Source: Bacillota bacterium
Lineage (GTDB): Bacteria > Bacillota > Clostridia > Acetivibrionales > DTU013
Direction of reading: 5' to 3'
NCBI GenBank assembly: GCA_023433505.1
Contig: JAEZCO010000065.1
Span: 67,572-131,571 of the forward strand
Length of the DNA: 64,000 bases
Positions within the stretch are counted from its first letter, which is position 1; every line of letters begins with the position of its first letter. The translations under genes were made by a program, and so were the position numbers. This document shows, piece after piece, positions 17,592-26,160 of this stretch. The notes beneath the pieces are model-generated. The model was given only the letters and a program-made list of their open reading frames with translations. It ran no database searches and had not been told where the DNA came from.

Positions 17592-18479
17592 TTATTCCTT
17601 TACAGACCCCAGGACTATCCCATGGATGAAATACCTCTGTAAAAAGGGGTAGATGGCCATGACCGGAATCATGGAAATGAGAATTTTTGCGGCATTCAAT
17701 GTTTTGTTGGATATCCTTGACAGCCTCTTTATCTGCTCGGGGTCCATTGTAGAAGTGTCTCTCAATACAACGACCAGTTGCTGGATGTATGTCTGCAGAG
17801 GGTATTTCTCCGGCTTGTTCATAAGTATCAAGCCGTCAAAAAAGGAGTTCCAGTGACCGACAATGGTAAACAGCGTAATTGTTGCAAGGGCAGGCAGTGA
17901 AACCGGAATAAAAATTCTTACCAGCATGTACCAGGGTCCCGCTCCGTCCACTATACCCGCCTCTTCAAGTTCTTTCGGGATCCCCCGGAAAAAATTCATT
18001 AACAGGATCACATTGAATACAGGCACTGCCGTTGGCAGCACCAGGGCCCAGATACTGTTGATCAGCCCCAATGCGCTGATTGTCATATACCACGGAATCA
18101 ACCCTCCGCTGAAAAGCATGGTGAAGACGACAAACCACATGTAGGCATTTCTTCCCGGAAACACTCTGTTGCTTTTTGACAGGGGATATGCCATCAGAAC
18201 GGTCAGTACGTAGTTTATAGCACAGCCAAGAATTACACGCTGTACGGAAACACCAAAGGCAACAAAGAAATTTTTGTCTTCCAGCAGCAGCTTGTAGGAA
18301 TATAGGTTAAACCCGACAGGGTATAAGGAGACCATACCTGCGGCAGCAATTGACTTGTCGCTGAAGGAAAGTGCAATGGTATGCAATATAGGGGCTACGC
18401 ACAAAAAAGTTACAATCGTCAGAATGGCTATAATCATTCCGTCATTTAATCTATCGGAGAATTTTTTGGACCTTACCAT
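17592..18479 (-). CDS. carbohydrate ABC transporter permease, LplC type
   Basis: A 295-residue inner-membrane permease with six predicted membrane segments and the EAA loop ELEEAGIVDGAGPWYMLVRI (near 190-210) that docks the ATPase. The end YFIHGIVLGSVKE is typical for the LplC/YtcP branch. The start at 18479 lies 14 bases after the stop of the first permease. An in-frame ATG at 18530 would overlap that gene and lacks a ribosome binding site. It pairs with the permease at 18496-19440 and the lipoprotein at 19471-21183. No ATPase gene is present in the window, as is common where a shared MsmK-type ATPase is used. Confidence 0.9.
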   Translation of the reverse strand: MVRSKKFSDRLNDGMIIAILTIVTFLCVAPILHTIALSFSDKSIAAAGMVSLYPVGFNLYSYKLLLEDKNFFVAFGVSVQRVILGCAINYVLTVLMAYPLSKSNRVFPGRNAYMWFVVFTMLFSGGLIPWYMTISALGLINSIWALVLPTAVPVFNVILLMNFFRGIPKELEEAGIVDGAGPWYMLVRIFIPVSLPALATITLFTIVGHWNSFFDGLILMNKPEKYPLQTYIQQLVVVLRDTSTMDPEQIKRLSRISNKTLNAAKILISMIPVMAIYPFLQRYFIHGIVLGSVKE

Positions 18480-18495
18480 ATGTTTACTCACTTTT

Positions 18496-19440
18496 CTAGA
18501 AAATTCGGTAATTAGCAAATCTGTATGCAAGCTTGTAGGATAGGATGATCAATATAAAGCTGACAACGGACTTAAGGAGGCCTACGGCTGTTGCCAGGCC
18601 ATACTGCATTTGTATAAGTCCCATCCTATAGACATAGGTATCTATAATGTCAGCCGTTTGATATACTGTTGGATTATATAAATTGAATATCTGGTCAAAA
18701 CCCGCATTTAAAACATTTCCAAGGCTGAGCGTGGCAAGCAGTACCACCGTTGAAGCGATGCCCGGCAGGGTAATGTATATGAGCTGCTGCCTGCGGTTGG
18801 CTCCGTCAATTACCGATGCTTCATACAACGTCGGACTTATAGCCGTTAATGCAGCCAAATAAACTATAGCTCCATATCCGAAACTTTTCCAGACGTCACT
18901 GACTACCAATATTATGCGGAACCAGGTATTGTTTCCCAAAAACATCACCGGCTCCAGCCCCGCGGCTTTCAGGATTTGATTGACAAGGCCGTCCAGCGTC
19001 AGCAAATTTATAATGATCCCTGATAAAATCACCCAGGAAATAAAATGAGGCAGGTAGACAATGGTCTGTATGGCTCTTTTATACCATTTCACTCGCATCT
19101 CATTTAGCAGCAGGGCAAAAGCAAGTGACGCAAACAGGCCTGCAAGTATTTTCAGGCAGGCAATTACAAGAGTGTTGGCAAAAACCTGCCTGCTATCCGG
19201 AATCTGGAACATGTAGGTAAAATTGTCCAGGCCAACGAAGGCGGATTTCAAAATGCCTTTCGCCGGGATAAAATTCTGAAAGGCAATGACAACCCCAAAC
19301 ATTGGTATCACACTGAATACAACCAGCAGCATGATTCCCGGCAGCAGCATTAAATGATAATTTATCGCTCGAATTCTATTTCGCATTTCCACCCACCAAA
19401 TTTTAAGCAGATATCGGCCAGGGAATAACTTCCGCCCCAT
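18496..19440 (-). CDS. carbohydrate ABC transporter permease, LplB type
   Basis: A 314-residue membrane protein with the features of LplB/YteP permeases: first hydrophobic segment near residue 30, VIAFQNFIPAKGI, YLPHFISWVILSGI, and the EAA loop YEASVIDGANRRQQLIYITLP near 215-235. The first 18 residues lack a good ribosome binding site; an alternative ATG at 19386 (MRNRIRAI) has GGGTGG close upstream and may be the true start. It forms the importer with the next permease and the lipoprotein. The preferred substrate is unknown, but the operon context points to a galactose-containing oligosaccharide. Confidence 0.88.
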   Translation of the reverse strand: MGRKLFPGRYLLKIWWVEMRNRIRAINYHLMLLPGIMLLVVFSVIPMFGVVIAFQNFIPAKGILKSAFVGLDNFTYMFQIPDSRQVFANTLVIACLKILAGLFASLAFALLLNEMRVKWYKRAIQTIVYLPHFISWVILSGIIINLLTLDGLVNQILKAAGLEPVMFLGNNTWFRIILVVSDVWKSFGYGAIVYLAALTAISPTLYEASVIDGANRRQQLIYITLPGIASTVVLLATLSLGNVLNAGFDQIFNLYNPTVYQTADIIDTYVYRMGLIQMQYGLATAVGLLKSVVSFILIILSYKLAYRFANYRIF

Positions 19441-19470
19441 GACCGATACCGCATAATTTTATTAAGAGGA

Positions 19471-21183
19471 TTATTTCCCCTTTACGTATTCGTCCACTTC
19501 TTTCGTAATTTCGTCTCCGCCAAGCTGCTTCCACTGTCCGACAAACTTGTCAAACTCCTCAACCGGCGCAGAGCCCAAGATGATTTTAAGGAAGGTCTCA
19601 TTTTCAAGCTTGTCAAGCGTTGCTTTCTTTGTCTCCATGGTCTTTGTCGTCCCGTAATATTCACTGTATATTTTTGTAATATCCGTAAAGGCAAGTGCGG
19701 GAGCTCCTGAGGTGGTTACCGCATAATGCGCCCATGCATTCAAATCTTTCTTGGGATCGGCCTTTTCCTGCATTGTAAGGTCATACCAGCCCTTTGCCAC
19801 TGCATCCAGCTCATCTGCGTTTTTGGTACCGTCAAATACTTCCTTAAGGACCTTCGCCCTTCTCTCGATGGCGTCGATGTAGTCTATGGACAGGCTGAAG
19901 GGCCAGTTGCCCCAATCGACGGTATATCCGAGATCCTTGGGATATAGCGGTTTGTCCGCCGTAACCTCCGGATCCTGCCCTACAATAACCCTTTGCTGAA
20001 GGTTCAGCACTTTTACGATGGCCTCGGGATTGGAATAGCCTTTTTTCACAACAATGTATCCGTTATTTATGGGCTGCATTGTTGAAATAAACTTTCCTTC
20101 CGCATCCAGGGGCACCATGAATGCTCTCCAGTCGGCTTTCGGGTCATTTTTCGCAGAGTCGGTCAGAGGCCACCAGGGAACCCACCAGGGTCCGAACATC
20201 ATGCCTGCCTTGCCGCTGGCAATCAACGCATTGGTATCGTCTGCCTTGCGGGTGGCAAATTCCTTGTCAATCACGCCGGTTTTATACAGCTCGTTGATCT
20301 TTTGCAAGGCCGTCTTTACTTCCGGAAGAATGGAGCCATAGACCACACTGCCGCTGCTGTCCTTCAGCCATTGCCGCGGATATGCATGGAAGGCGGTAAA
20401 TATTGAATTAAAGACATGGATGGAATTGACGCCCAGAAGATCCGCGCTGCCAGTCAAGCCGACGGTATCCTTTTTGTTGTTTCCGTCCGGATCCTTTTCA
20501 ATAAAGGCTTTGGCTACGGCTGCAATCTCATCCACCGTTTTCGGCGCCTGAAGCTGCAGCTTGTCGAGCCAATCCTGCCTTATCCAGAGCTGGGTAAAGG
20601 CATTTGCCTGCACGTTAAGGTCGGGAAGAGCCATCAATCTGTCTTTGAATGTAGGAGTTTCCAACGCCTTCAGCACACCCTGGGCAGTGGTGCCCGCCGA
20701 TGCGTAATATTCCTTGAGCAGGGGAGATCCGTATTTTTCATAAGAATCTGTCATATCTTCAATCAAATCGGCATCCACAAGGCTTTTCAAGGATGCCAGC
20801 TGATTAATGAACATTACGTCGGGTATGTCGCTGCTGGCAATGCTTAATGCAACTTTTTGCGCATATGCATCGTTTTGTGCCACCCAGGCATGTTTGACCT
20901 CGACATTTAACTTCTCTTTTATGTAGCGTGTATAAGCATTGTTTTCCAGAGTATCCCCTTCCGGCAGCTTATTGTTGGGAATATCAGGCCTGCCCATGGT
21001 AAAAGTGACAGGCTGCTCGTATTTACCATAAGGATCTATGTTTTCAACCTTTGCGGTAGTCGCTTGTGAAGCTGATTCACCTTGGGCTTGAGTTTCACCG
21101 GAATTCTTTGCCTGTCCACAACCGGCAAAGACCGCAGCAATCATAAATACTGCCAGTATCGCTGAAATAATTCTTTTTGACAT
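19471..21183 (-). CDS. extracellular solute-binding lipoprotein, LipO type
   Basis: 570 residues with a lipoprotein signal: KR near the N-terminus, a hydrophobic core, and lipobox VFAGC with lipidated C22, then a Gln/Ser/Thr-rich linker. The body carries family-1-type binding protein features (IASSDIPDVMFIN, TQLWIRQDWLDKL, GKAGMMFGPWWVPWW, DWGNWPF). It is anchored to the outer face of the membrane and delivers an oligosaccharide to the two following permeases. GGGAGG precedes the ATG. A likely promoter lies in the gap after the sensor kinase gene. Proteins of this length go with LplB/LplC-type permeases and YesM/YesN regulators. Confidence 0.92.
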   Translation of the reverse strand: MSKRIISAILAVFMIAAVFAGCGQAKNSGETQAQGESASQATTAKVENIDPYGKYEQPVTFTMGRPDIPNNKLPEGDTLENNAYTRYIKEKLNVEVKHAWVAQNDAYAQKVALSIASSDIPDVMFINQLASLKSLVDADLIEDMTDSYEKYGSPLLKEYYASAGTTAQGVLKALETPTFKDRLMALPDLNVQANAFTQLWIRQDWLDKLQLQAPKTVDEIAAVAKAFIEKDPDGNNKKDTVGLTGSADLLGVNSIHVFNSIFTAFHAYPRQWLKDSSGSVVYGSILPEVKTALQKINELYKTGVIDKEFATRKADDTNALIASGKAGMMFGPWWVPWWPLTDSAKNDPKADWRAFMVPLDAEGKFISTMQPINNGYIVVKKGYSNPEAIVKVLNLQQRVIVGQDPEVTADKPLYPKDLGYTVDWGNWPFSLSIDYIDAIERRAKVLKEVFDGTKNADELDAVAKGWYDLTMQEKADPKKDLNAWAHYAVTTSGAPALAFTDITKIYSEYYGTTKTMETKKATLDKLENETFLKIILGSAPVEEFDKFVGQWKQLGGDEITKEVDEYVKGK

Positions 21184-21231
21184 GAAAAATCCTCCCAGAA
21201 AATATTGTTTTGTGAATTCACACTTCTATTT

Positions 21232-21260
21232 TAGAATAAAAAACCCAATCAATATATCAA
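21232..21260 (-). promoter_or_regulatory. possible promoter of the binding-protein operon
   Basis: On the minus strand TTGATA (21260-21255) is followed after 16 bases by TATTCT (21238-21233), or after 17 by ATTCTA. It lies about 50 bases before the lipoprotein start, in a 103-base AT-rich gap after the kinase gene. The -10 is imperfect, as expected if the upstream response regulator activates it. Confidence 0.4.
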
Positions 21261-21286
21261 AGATTTTTTCGATTTATAAAAGAAAT

Positions 21287-23014
21287 TTAAGTTTTAACAG
21301 CACAAACAGGAATCCGAACTTTCACAAGGGTACCTTCTCCGGCTGTGCTGCAAATGGTCACCCCATACGGATCCCCGAAAAAAAGCTTCAACCGTTCATT
21401 TACATTTTTCAGCCCATACCCGGCGGTATTTTTGACAAAAACATCCTCTACGAGCTCCGGAGACATTCCGGGTCCGTTATCCCGAACCGCAAACTCAATA
21501 TTTTCTCCTATCTTACAGGCGCTGATACCAATTTCTCCCCTGCCGACCCTTTTGCCTTCAATCCCGTGTTCTATGGCGTTTTCAACAATTGGCTGCAGGA
21601 CAATATTGATCATTTCATACTCGTAAACGGATTCATCGATAGCATAGGATACATCAAACCCATCATTGTGCATAATGAGCTGGATATCAATATACGCCCT
21701 TGTGTTCTCCAGCTCATTCCGGACAGAGATGTTATTTTTCCCTTTGTTTAAGATGGTCCTGTAATACTTCGACATGTTTGCGGTAATGTCGCTTATATCC
21801 TCGGCCCCCAAACGCAAGGCCTTCCAGTTGATCAAGGAAAGGGTATTATAAAGAAAATGGGGATTGATTTGCGCCTGCAAAGCCTTCAATTCCGCTTCCT
21901 TCTGTATGATTTTGCTTTGGTAGACCTCGTCGATCAAAAGATTGATATTGCGCAGCATTTTGCCAAATTTGTTGGTCAATTCTCCGATTTCATCCGTTGA
22001 CCTGCTTGAAACCTCGATCCTTAAATCCCCCTTTTCAACCGCATCCATTTTTTTATTCAAATTTTCTATTCTTTTTACAAAAGTCTTGGAGAATATCCAC
22101 GTCATCAGTCCCAGGATGACTAAACAGGCTGCGGCTATGGCAACCGTCGCTTGCACGATCTTTCCTGCGTCAAGCACGATGGACCTGACGGGGACATAAA
22201 AGTACAATGTCCATGAGGGCACGGATACGGGCTTTTTAATCAACAGCATATCCTTCCCGGAAACAACCTCCATCTTTAGTTCCTGCCCCTTATCCCATGC
22301 CCCCAACACATCGCCGGAAGGGTTCAACCCTTTGAGATTCATGGTATCATGCGAAAAAACAACTGTACCACTGCCGTCCAATACCGTTATTCCAAACTCA
22401 TAAGTATTTTCACCTTTAATTGAATTAAATAGGGTATTGGTGTTAAGCTCCATATATACGAGATTCGGAATTTCAGTTTTCCTCTGGTCCAAAAGCCTCC
22501 TGGCGGCAAAGACCTTTCCGTTTTCGCAATACCAGTGAAGCTGCCTGTCCTTCATGGCTTCCCGATACCACCAGGTATCCTTTACCCTGTCGATATTCAT
22601 TATCGTATATCTTCTCTCCGTTATGTTATTGGCTGTATATACGGTCAACTGCCTGATTTGCGTGTTTGTATTCAGGGTGGTATTAAACATCGGGTCAATA
22701 ATCTGATTTAAATCCTTATACATGTCGAAGTAGTCAATATATTCCTTATTAAATACTTCAAATATCCCGCTGTTGAACGTAATAAAATCAATGGCGGCGC
22801 TTGAATCCTGCAGCATGCTGTCTATACCGTCGGCATATTGCTTTGCGATATTGCTCAGCCGCTGTTTCGCCTGCTCCAGCAGAAAGGATCTTGACAGACT
22901 GTAGGAATAAATCCCTAAAATCATAACGGGGATAACAATCACAAATAAATAGGACAATATCAGCTTTTTGCGGAAACTGAGGTTTTTGAAACGTCTTAGG
23001 AACCATTCCATCAA
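21287..23014 (-). CDS. YesM-type sensor histidine kinase
   Basis: 575 residues. One membrane segment lies near 18-40 (LILSYLFVIVIPVMILGIYSYS) and a second near 285-305. The region between is extracytoplasmic and would sense a ligand. A HAMP-like segment follows, then the His_kinase domain with QAQINPHFLYNTL (phospho-acceptor His near 385) and a GHKL ATPase with N-box VLQPIVENAIEHGI and G-box DNGPGM. This layout defines the YesM/LytS group that pairs with AraC-type response regulators. Its start overlaps the stop of the regulator gene by four bases, so the two are translationally coupled. It probably senses a sugar and controls the importer genes downstream. Confidence 0.93.
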   Translation of the reverse strand: MMEWFLRRFKNLSFRKKLILSYLFVIVIPVMILGIYSYSLSRSFLLEQAKQRLSNIAKQYADGIDSMLQDSSAAIDFITFNSGIFEVFNKEYIDYFDMYKDLNQIIDPMFNTTLNTNTQIRQLTVYTANNITERRYTIMNIDRVKDTWWYREAMKDRQLHWYCENGKVFAARRLLDQRKTEIPNLVYMELNTNTLFNSIKGENTYEFGITVLDGSGTVVFSHDTMNLKGLNPSGDVLGAWDKGQELKMEVVSGKDMLLIKKPVSVPSWTLYFYVPVRSIVLDAGKIVQATVAIAAACLVILGLMTWIFSKTFVKRIENLNKKMDAVEKGDLRIEVSSRSTDEIGELTNKFGKMLRNINLLIDEVYQSKIIQKEAELKALQAQINPHFLYNTLSLINWKALRLGAEDISDITANMSKYYRTILNKGKNNISVRNELENTRAYIDIQLIMHNDGFDVSYAIDESVYEYEMINIVLQPIVENAIEHGIEGKRVGRGEIGISACKIGENIEFAVRDNGPGMSPELVEDVFVKNTAGYGLKNVNERLKLFFGDPYGVTICSTAGEGTLVKVRIPVCAVKT

Positions 23015-24564
23015 ATTTCCTCCTTTTCGCGGTATCTGGCGGGCGTGATCCCGAAATAGCTTTTAAACATTAAACAAAAATAGGAGGCATTCTGATAGCC
23101 TACTTTTTCCGCGATGTCATTTATTTTTATGTTTGTGTTGGTTAAAAGCTCCCTGGCTTTTTCGAGACGGTAATGGGTCAGAAATTTAATCAGGCTCTGT
23201 CCGGTTTCCTTTTTGAAAAGATGGCTCAAATAGGTAGGCGCAAGATAGACATTGTCGGCCACCCACTCCAGGCTGATATCTTGCATATACTTCTGGTCGA
23301 TCAGCTTTTTTACCGCCTGGATGACCTTTTTGGTGTTGTCTTCCGTAATACTGCCGTAGCTTTCTCCTATCGATATTACAACCAAATGCAGAATATTCTT
23401 CAATTCTTCGAAGTTGCTGCTCTTGAAGATCTTTTCCACCCATTGCTTAAAGTCGGCGGCGGCATTGCCATTGATCTGTTCAAATGCTTTTTTTATAATT
23501 TCGGCACACAGGTACTTGATATAAATAACGGAAAATTCCTGCTTCTCCGCAAATTGCTCAAATAGAAGCTCCAGTGTTTTCAAAGCGTTGTAGTAGTTGT
23601 TTTCGTTTGCCTTTCCTATGGTTTCCAGAATTTTTTCCAGGGACTCGGAGACTGCATAATTTGTTTGCCTGTCATGACGGACAAAAAGTACGGCGCCATT
23701 AACAAAAAAGAACTTGGTGTCAAGAACTGCCTCAACTTTACTGTACTCCTCCGCAATCAGCCGTATATTGTCAAGGCTTCCACCTATGACCATATACGCC
23801 GCAAACCCATATTTCTCCGTCATATGGCGCTTCAGCGTTTCCGCCAGCTTTTCGGCTTCATCCTCCGTTATATGCCGGTGCATATTTTTAAAGAGCAAAA
23901 GGCACTGCCGTTCATTCAAATTCAGATAGTCAAATTCCCATGAAGACGTTTGCCTTACGGTATCGACAAAATCCTCTCCGTATGTGTCAAAAAAACGGTT
24001 CTGCAAATCAATCATCATTATCCGGATAAACTGTCCTTCATACTCAAGGCCCGCAGCCTGCAGCCGTGATTTCAGCCGCTGATTGAAATGAGCGCCGCTT
24101 ACGAGGTCAAATAATACATTCTCCCTTTCATACTGCAAATTCTTGTGGTAAGCCTCCATCAGCTTCTCATTCCTGTCCTTTTCAACACACTCGGTGCTGC
24201 AAAGGTCAATAACATGCTTCATTACCTTTTGAAACTCGTTTTTATTCACAGGCTTCAGCAAATAGTTGAGGGCGCTGATATCCATTGCTTTTTTGGCATA
24301 GTCAAATTCACCATACGCACTGAAAATTATCACCTTGATTTCCGGGATAATTTCCAGTGCCTTTTCAGCAAGCACAAGTCCGTCCATAAAAGGCATCTTG
24401 ATGTCCGTAAAAAGAATATCGACATGATTTTTTTGGATATATTCCAATGCCTTTTCTCCATTATCGGCTTCAACCGCATTGAGGTCCAGCCCATATTTAT
24501 GGATAAGAAACCGGATACCATCCCTTTCAACAAATTCATCATCGACAATCAGTATTGTGAACAT
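23011..24564 (-). CDS. YesN-type response regulator with AraC DNA-binding domain
   Basis: 517 residues. The receiver domain (1-125) has the acidic pair in IVDDEF and the phospho-acceptor Asp in LFTDIKMPFMDG (near 54). A middle region of about 280 residues is typical for YesN proteins. The C-terminal AraC domain (about 415-515) has two HTHs and the end YFGITPARYREKEE. ATG at 24564 is preferred because CGGGAG sits at good spacing; the frame stays open further upstream but without signals. It is coupled to the YesM kinase gene and likely activates the operon running to 3.27 kb. Confidence 0.93.
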   Translation of the reverse strand: MFTILIVDDEFVERDGIRFLIHKYGLDLNAVEADNGEKALEYIQKNHVDILFTDIKMPFMDGLVLAEKALEIIPEIKVIIFSAYGEFDYAKKAMDISALNYLLKPVNKNEFQKVMKHVIDLCSTECVEKDRNEKLMEAYHKNLQYERENVLFDLVSGAHFNQRLKSRLQAAGLEYEGQFIRIMMIDLQNRFFDTYGEDFVDTVRQTSSWEFDYLNLNERQCLLLFKNMHRHITEDEAEKLAETLKRHMTEKYGFAAYMVIGGSLDNIRLIAEEYSKVEAVLDTKFFFVNGAVLFVRHDRQTNYAVSESLEKILETIGKANENNYYNALKTLELLFEQFAEKQEFSVIYIKYLCAEIIKKAFEQINGNAAADFKQWVEKIFKSSNFEELKNILHLVVISIGESYGSITEDNTKKVIQAVKKLIDQKYMQDISLEWVADNVYLAPTYLSHLFKKETGQSLIKFLTHYRLEKARELLTNTNIKINDIAEKVGYQNASYFCLMFKSYFGITPARYREKEEI

Positions 24565-24771
24565 ATCAATTCTCCCGTTGCAGTAAGATGGAATCGAAAA
24601 CTGCACAGCTTTCCGAAGTGTTTTGCGTCCATGTGTCAAATCCCGAAGAAGTACTCTCTCTATCCATCTTATACTATGTTCTCAGATTCTTCAACATTAT
24701 TCGTCCTTTATTTCACGGTAAAACCAGGAACCCGTACTTACACGGAATATCTTCAAGTGCAATGCCGCCGC

Positions 24772-26040
24772 TTAATTTTCAAATTCACTGCGGTCATGCT
24801 GCGCTATTACCTTTGAAGTTGAGATAATCAATGCGGTTATCGCAAACAGGATGATATTGAGAATAAAAGGATACTGGCGGTTCATTGATGAGAGCCACCC
24901 TATAAGGAATCCGAAGGGAGACGATACAGCCAGCATTATCACATAAATCAAGCTCATGACACGTGCCCTGTCCTCTTTATCGATAAAGAGCGCACCCAGG
25001 GAGTCCCTTCTTGGAATAATGAGGGCATAGGCCGCGGCTTCCAGAATGGTGTAGCAAATGATCAGAATGCTGCTATTGGGCCTGGCAAGCAGCAGCATAA
25101 CATGGCTTGCAATGTAGGCGAAAAAACCCCATAGTAAAACAGGCCGGTACTTAAGACGGTTAATGCCCGATTGAAACAGAAAGATAAACAAAAGCATAAT
25201 CACCGCACGCCCGATGGGAAAGAGTGCCACATACCTGTCGGGTATTCCCAGGTTCTTTGTAATATACAGGCTGAAAAAGCTATTGACGGAGATGCCGGAA
25301 ATGTTTATCAGGATGAAGATGGCCAATATAAGAAGCATCTGGCGGGAAGCCGCCATTTTCTGAAAAACAGCCTTATAGCCCATAAGCAAAGACCCTATGG
25401 ACTGGTGTTTTGACTCCCTCATACGTTTTTTGCCCTGTTCCGTTTCGGTGCTGAATATGTATAGGACAATGAATTTGGCAGACATTGATACAAAAGCGAC
25501 GGCATAGAGAATCCGTACCGTCGGCACAAGAGAAATTTCTGAGACGAATAATGCCGACAGGGGCGCAAAAAATACCGAAAGCAGCCCTGCGACATTGATC
25601 CAGGTAAAGACGTTTACAAGCAGCTTCGGATCGCAATCCTCCACCAGCAGGCACTGCCAGGATGTATTGGTGACCAGCCACACGCTGTTGAAAACCGCGG
25701 CAGCCACAAACCACCAGAAGTTTTGGGCAAACATCCACAAAAGGCAGGGGATGCTCCACGAAATCAGGTCCACAAGAAAAGTGACCTTTCTCCGTCCGAA
25801 TTTATCGGTGATTATGCCGCCAAACAGCGGAGATAAACCCTGCAGCACCATTCCTATGGTTAAAAGCAGTCCGATCTGCCCATCCTTGACACCCAGGGCA
25901 TACATGTAAAGCGTGGCAAAAGGTATATACAGGTTATAAGGTATACCCCACAGCGGTTCGGTAAAAAGACAGGCTCTGGGATTGCCTTTTAATACAAAAA
26001 GCGTAGAAATCAAATGATTCTCACGAAGTTTCCTGTACAA
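24772..26040 (-). CDS. major facilitator superfamily transporter
   Basis: A 422-residue protein with about 12 hydrophobic segments and the MFS loop motif GGIITDKFGRRKV (near 75-90). A middle cytoplasmic loop (EQGKKRMRESK, near 200) divides the halves. TTG at 26040 is used as the start because AAGGGG lies eight bases upstream and no better start follows. It has its own extended -10 promoter. It lies between the GH36 gene and the two-component genes. It might import or export a sugar or small product; the substrate cannot be read from sequence. Confidence 0.85.
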   Translation of the reverse strand: MYRKLRENHLISTLFVLKGNPRACLFTEPLWGIPYNLYIPFATLYMYALGVKDGQIGLLLTIGMVLQGLSPLFGGIITDKFGRRKVTFLVDLISWSIPCLLWMFAQNFWWFVAAAVFNSVWLVTNTSWQCLLVEDCDPKLLVNVFTWINVAGLLSVFFAPLSALFVSEISLVPTVRILYAVAFVSMSAKFIVLYIFSTETEQGKKRMRESKHQSIGSLLMGYKAVFQKMAASRQMLLILAIFILINISGISVNSFFSLYITKNLGIPDRYVALFPIGRAVIMLLFIFLFQSGINRLKYRPVLLWGFFAYIASHVMLLLARPNSSILIICYTILEAAAYALIIPRRDSLGALFIDKEDRARVMSLIYVIMLAVSSPFGFLIGWLSSMNRQYPFILNIILFAITALIISTSKVIAQHDRSEFEN

Positions 26041-26113
26041 GAACTATTCCCCTTATTTTATACTCATGTTCCGGCCCAATACACTTTATGCAGGTTACAG
26101 GCCGACAATACAT

Positions 26114-26122
26114 ATTATATCA
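26114..26122 (-). promoter_or_regulatory. extended -10 promoter upstream of the MFS gene
   Basis: On the minus strand TGATATAAT is a perfect extended -10 element (TG-n-TATAAT), 74 bases before the TTG start. No consensus -35 is present at 16-18 bases, which an extended -10 tolerates. Confidence 0.5.
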
Positions 26123-26160
26123 TATGGGACTATGAATTCACAGACATATCCGGCATCAAA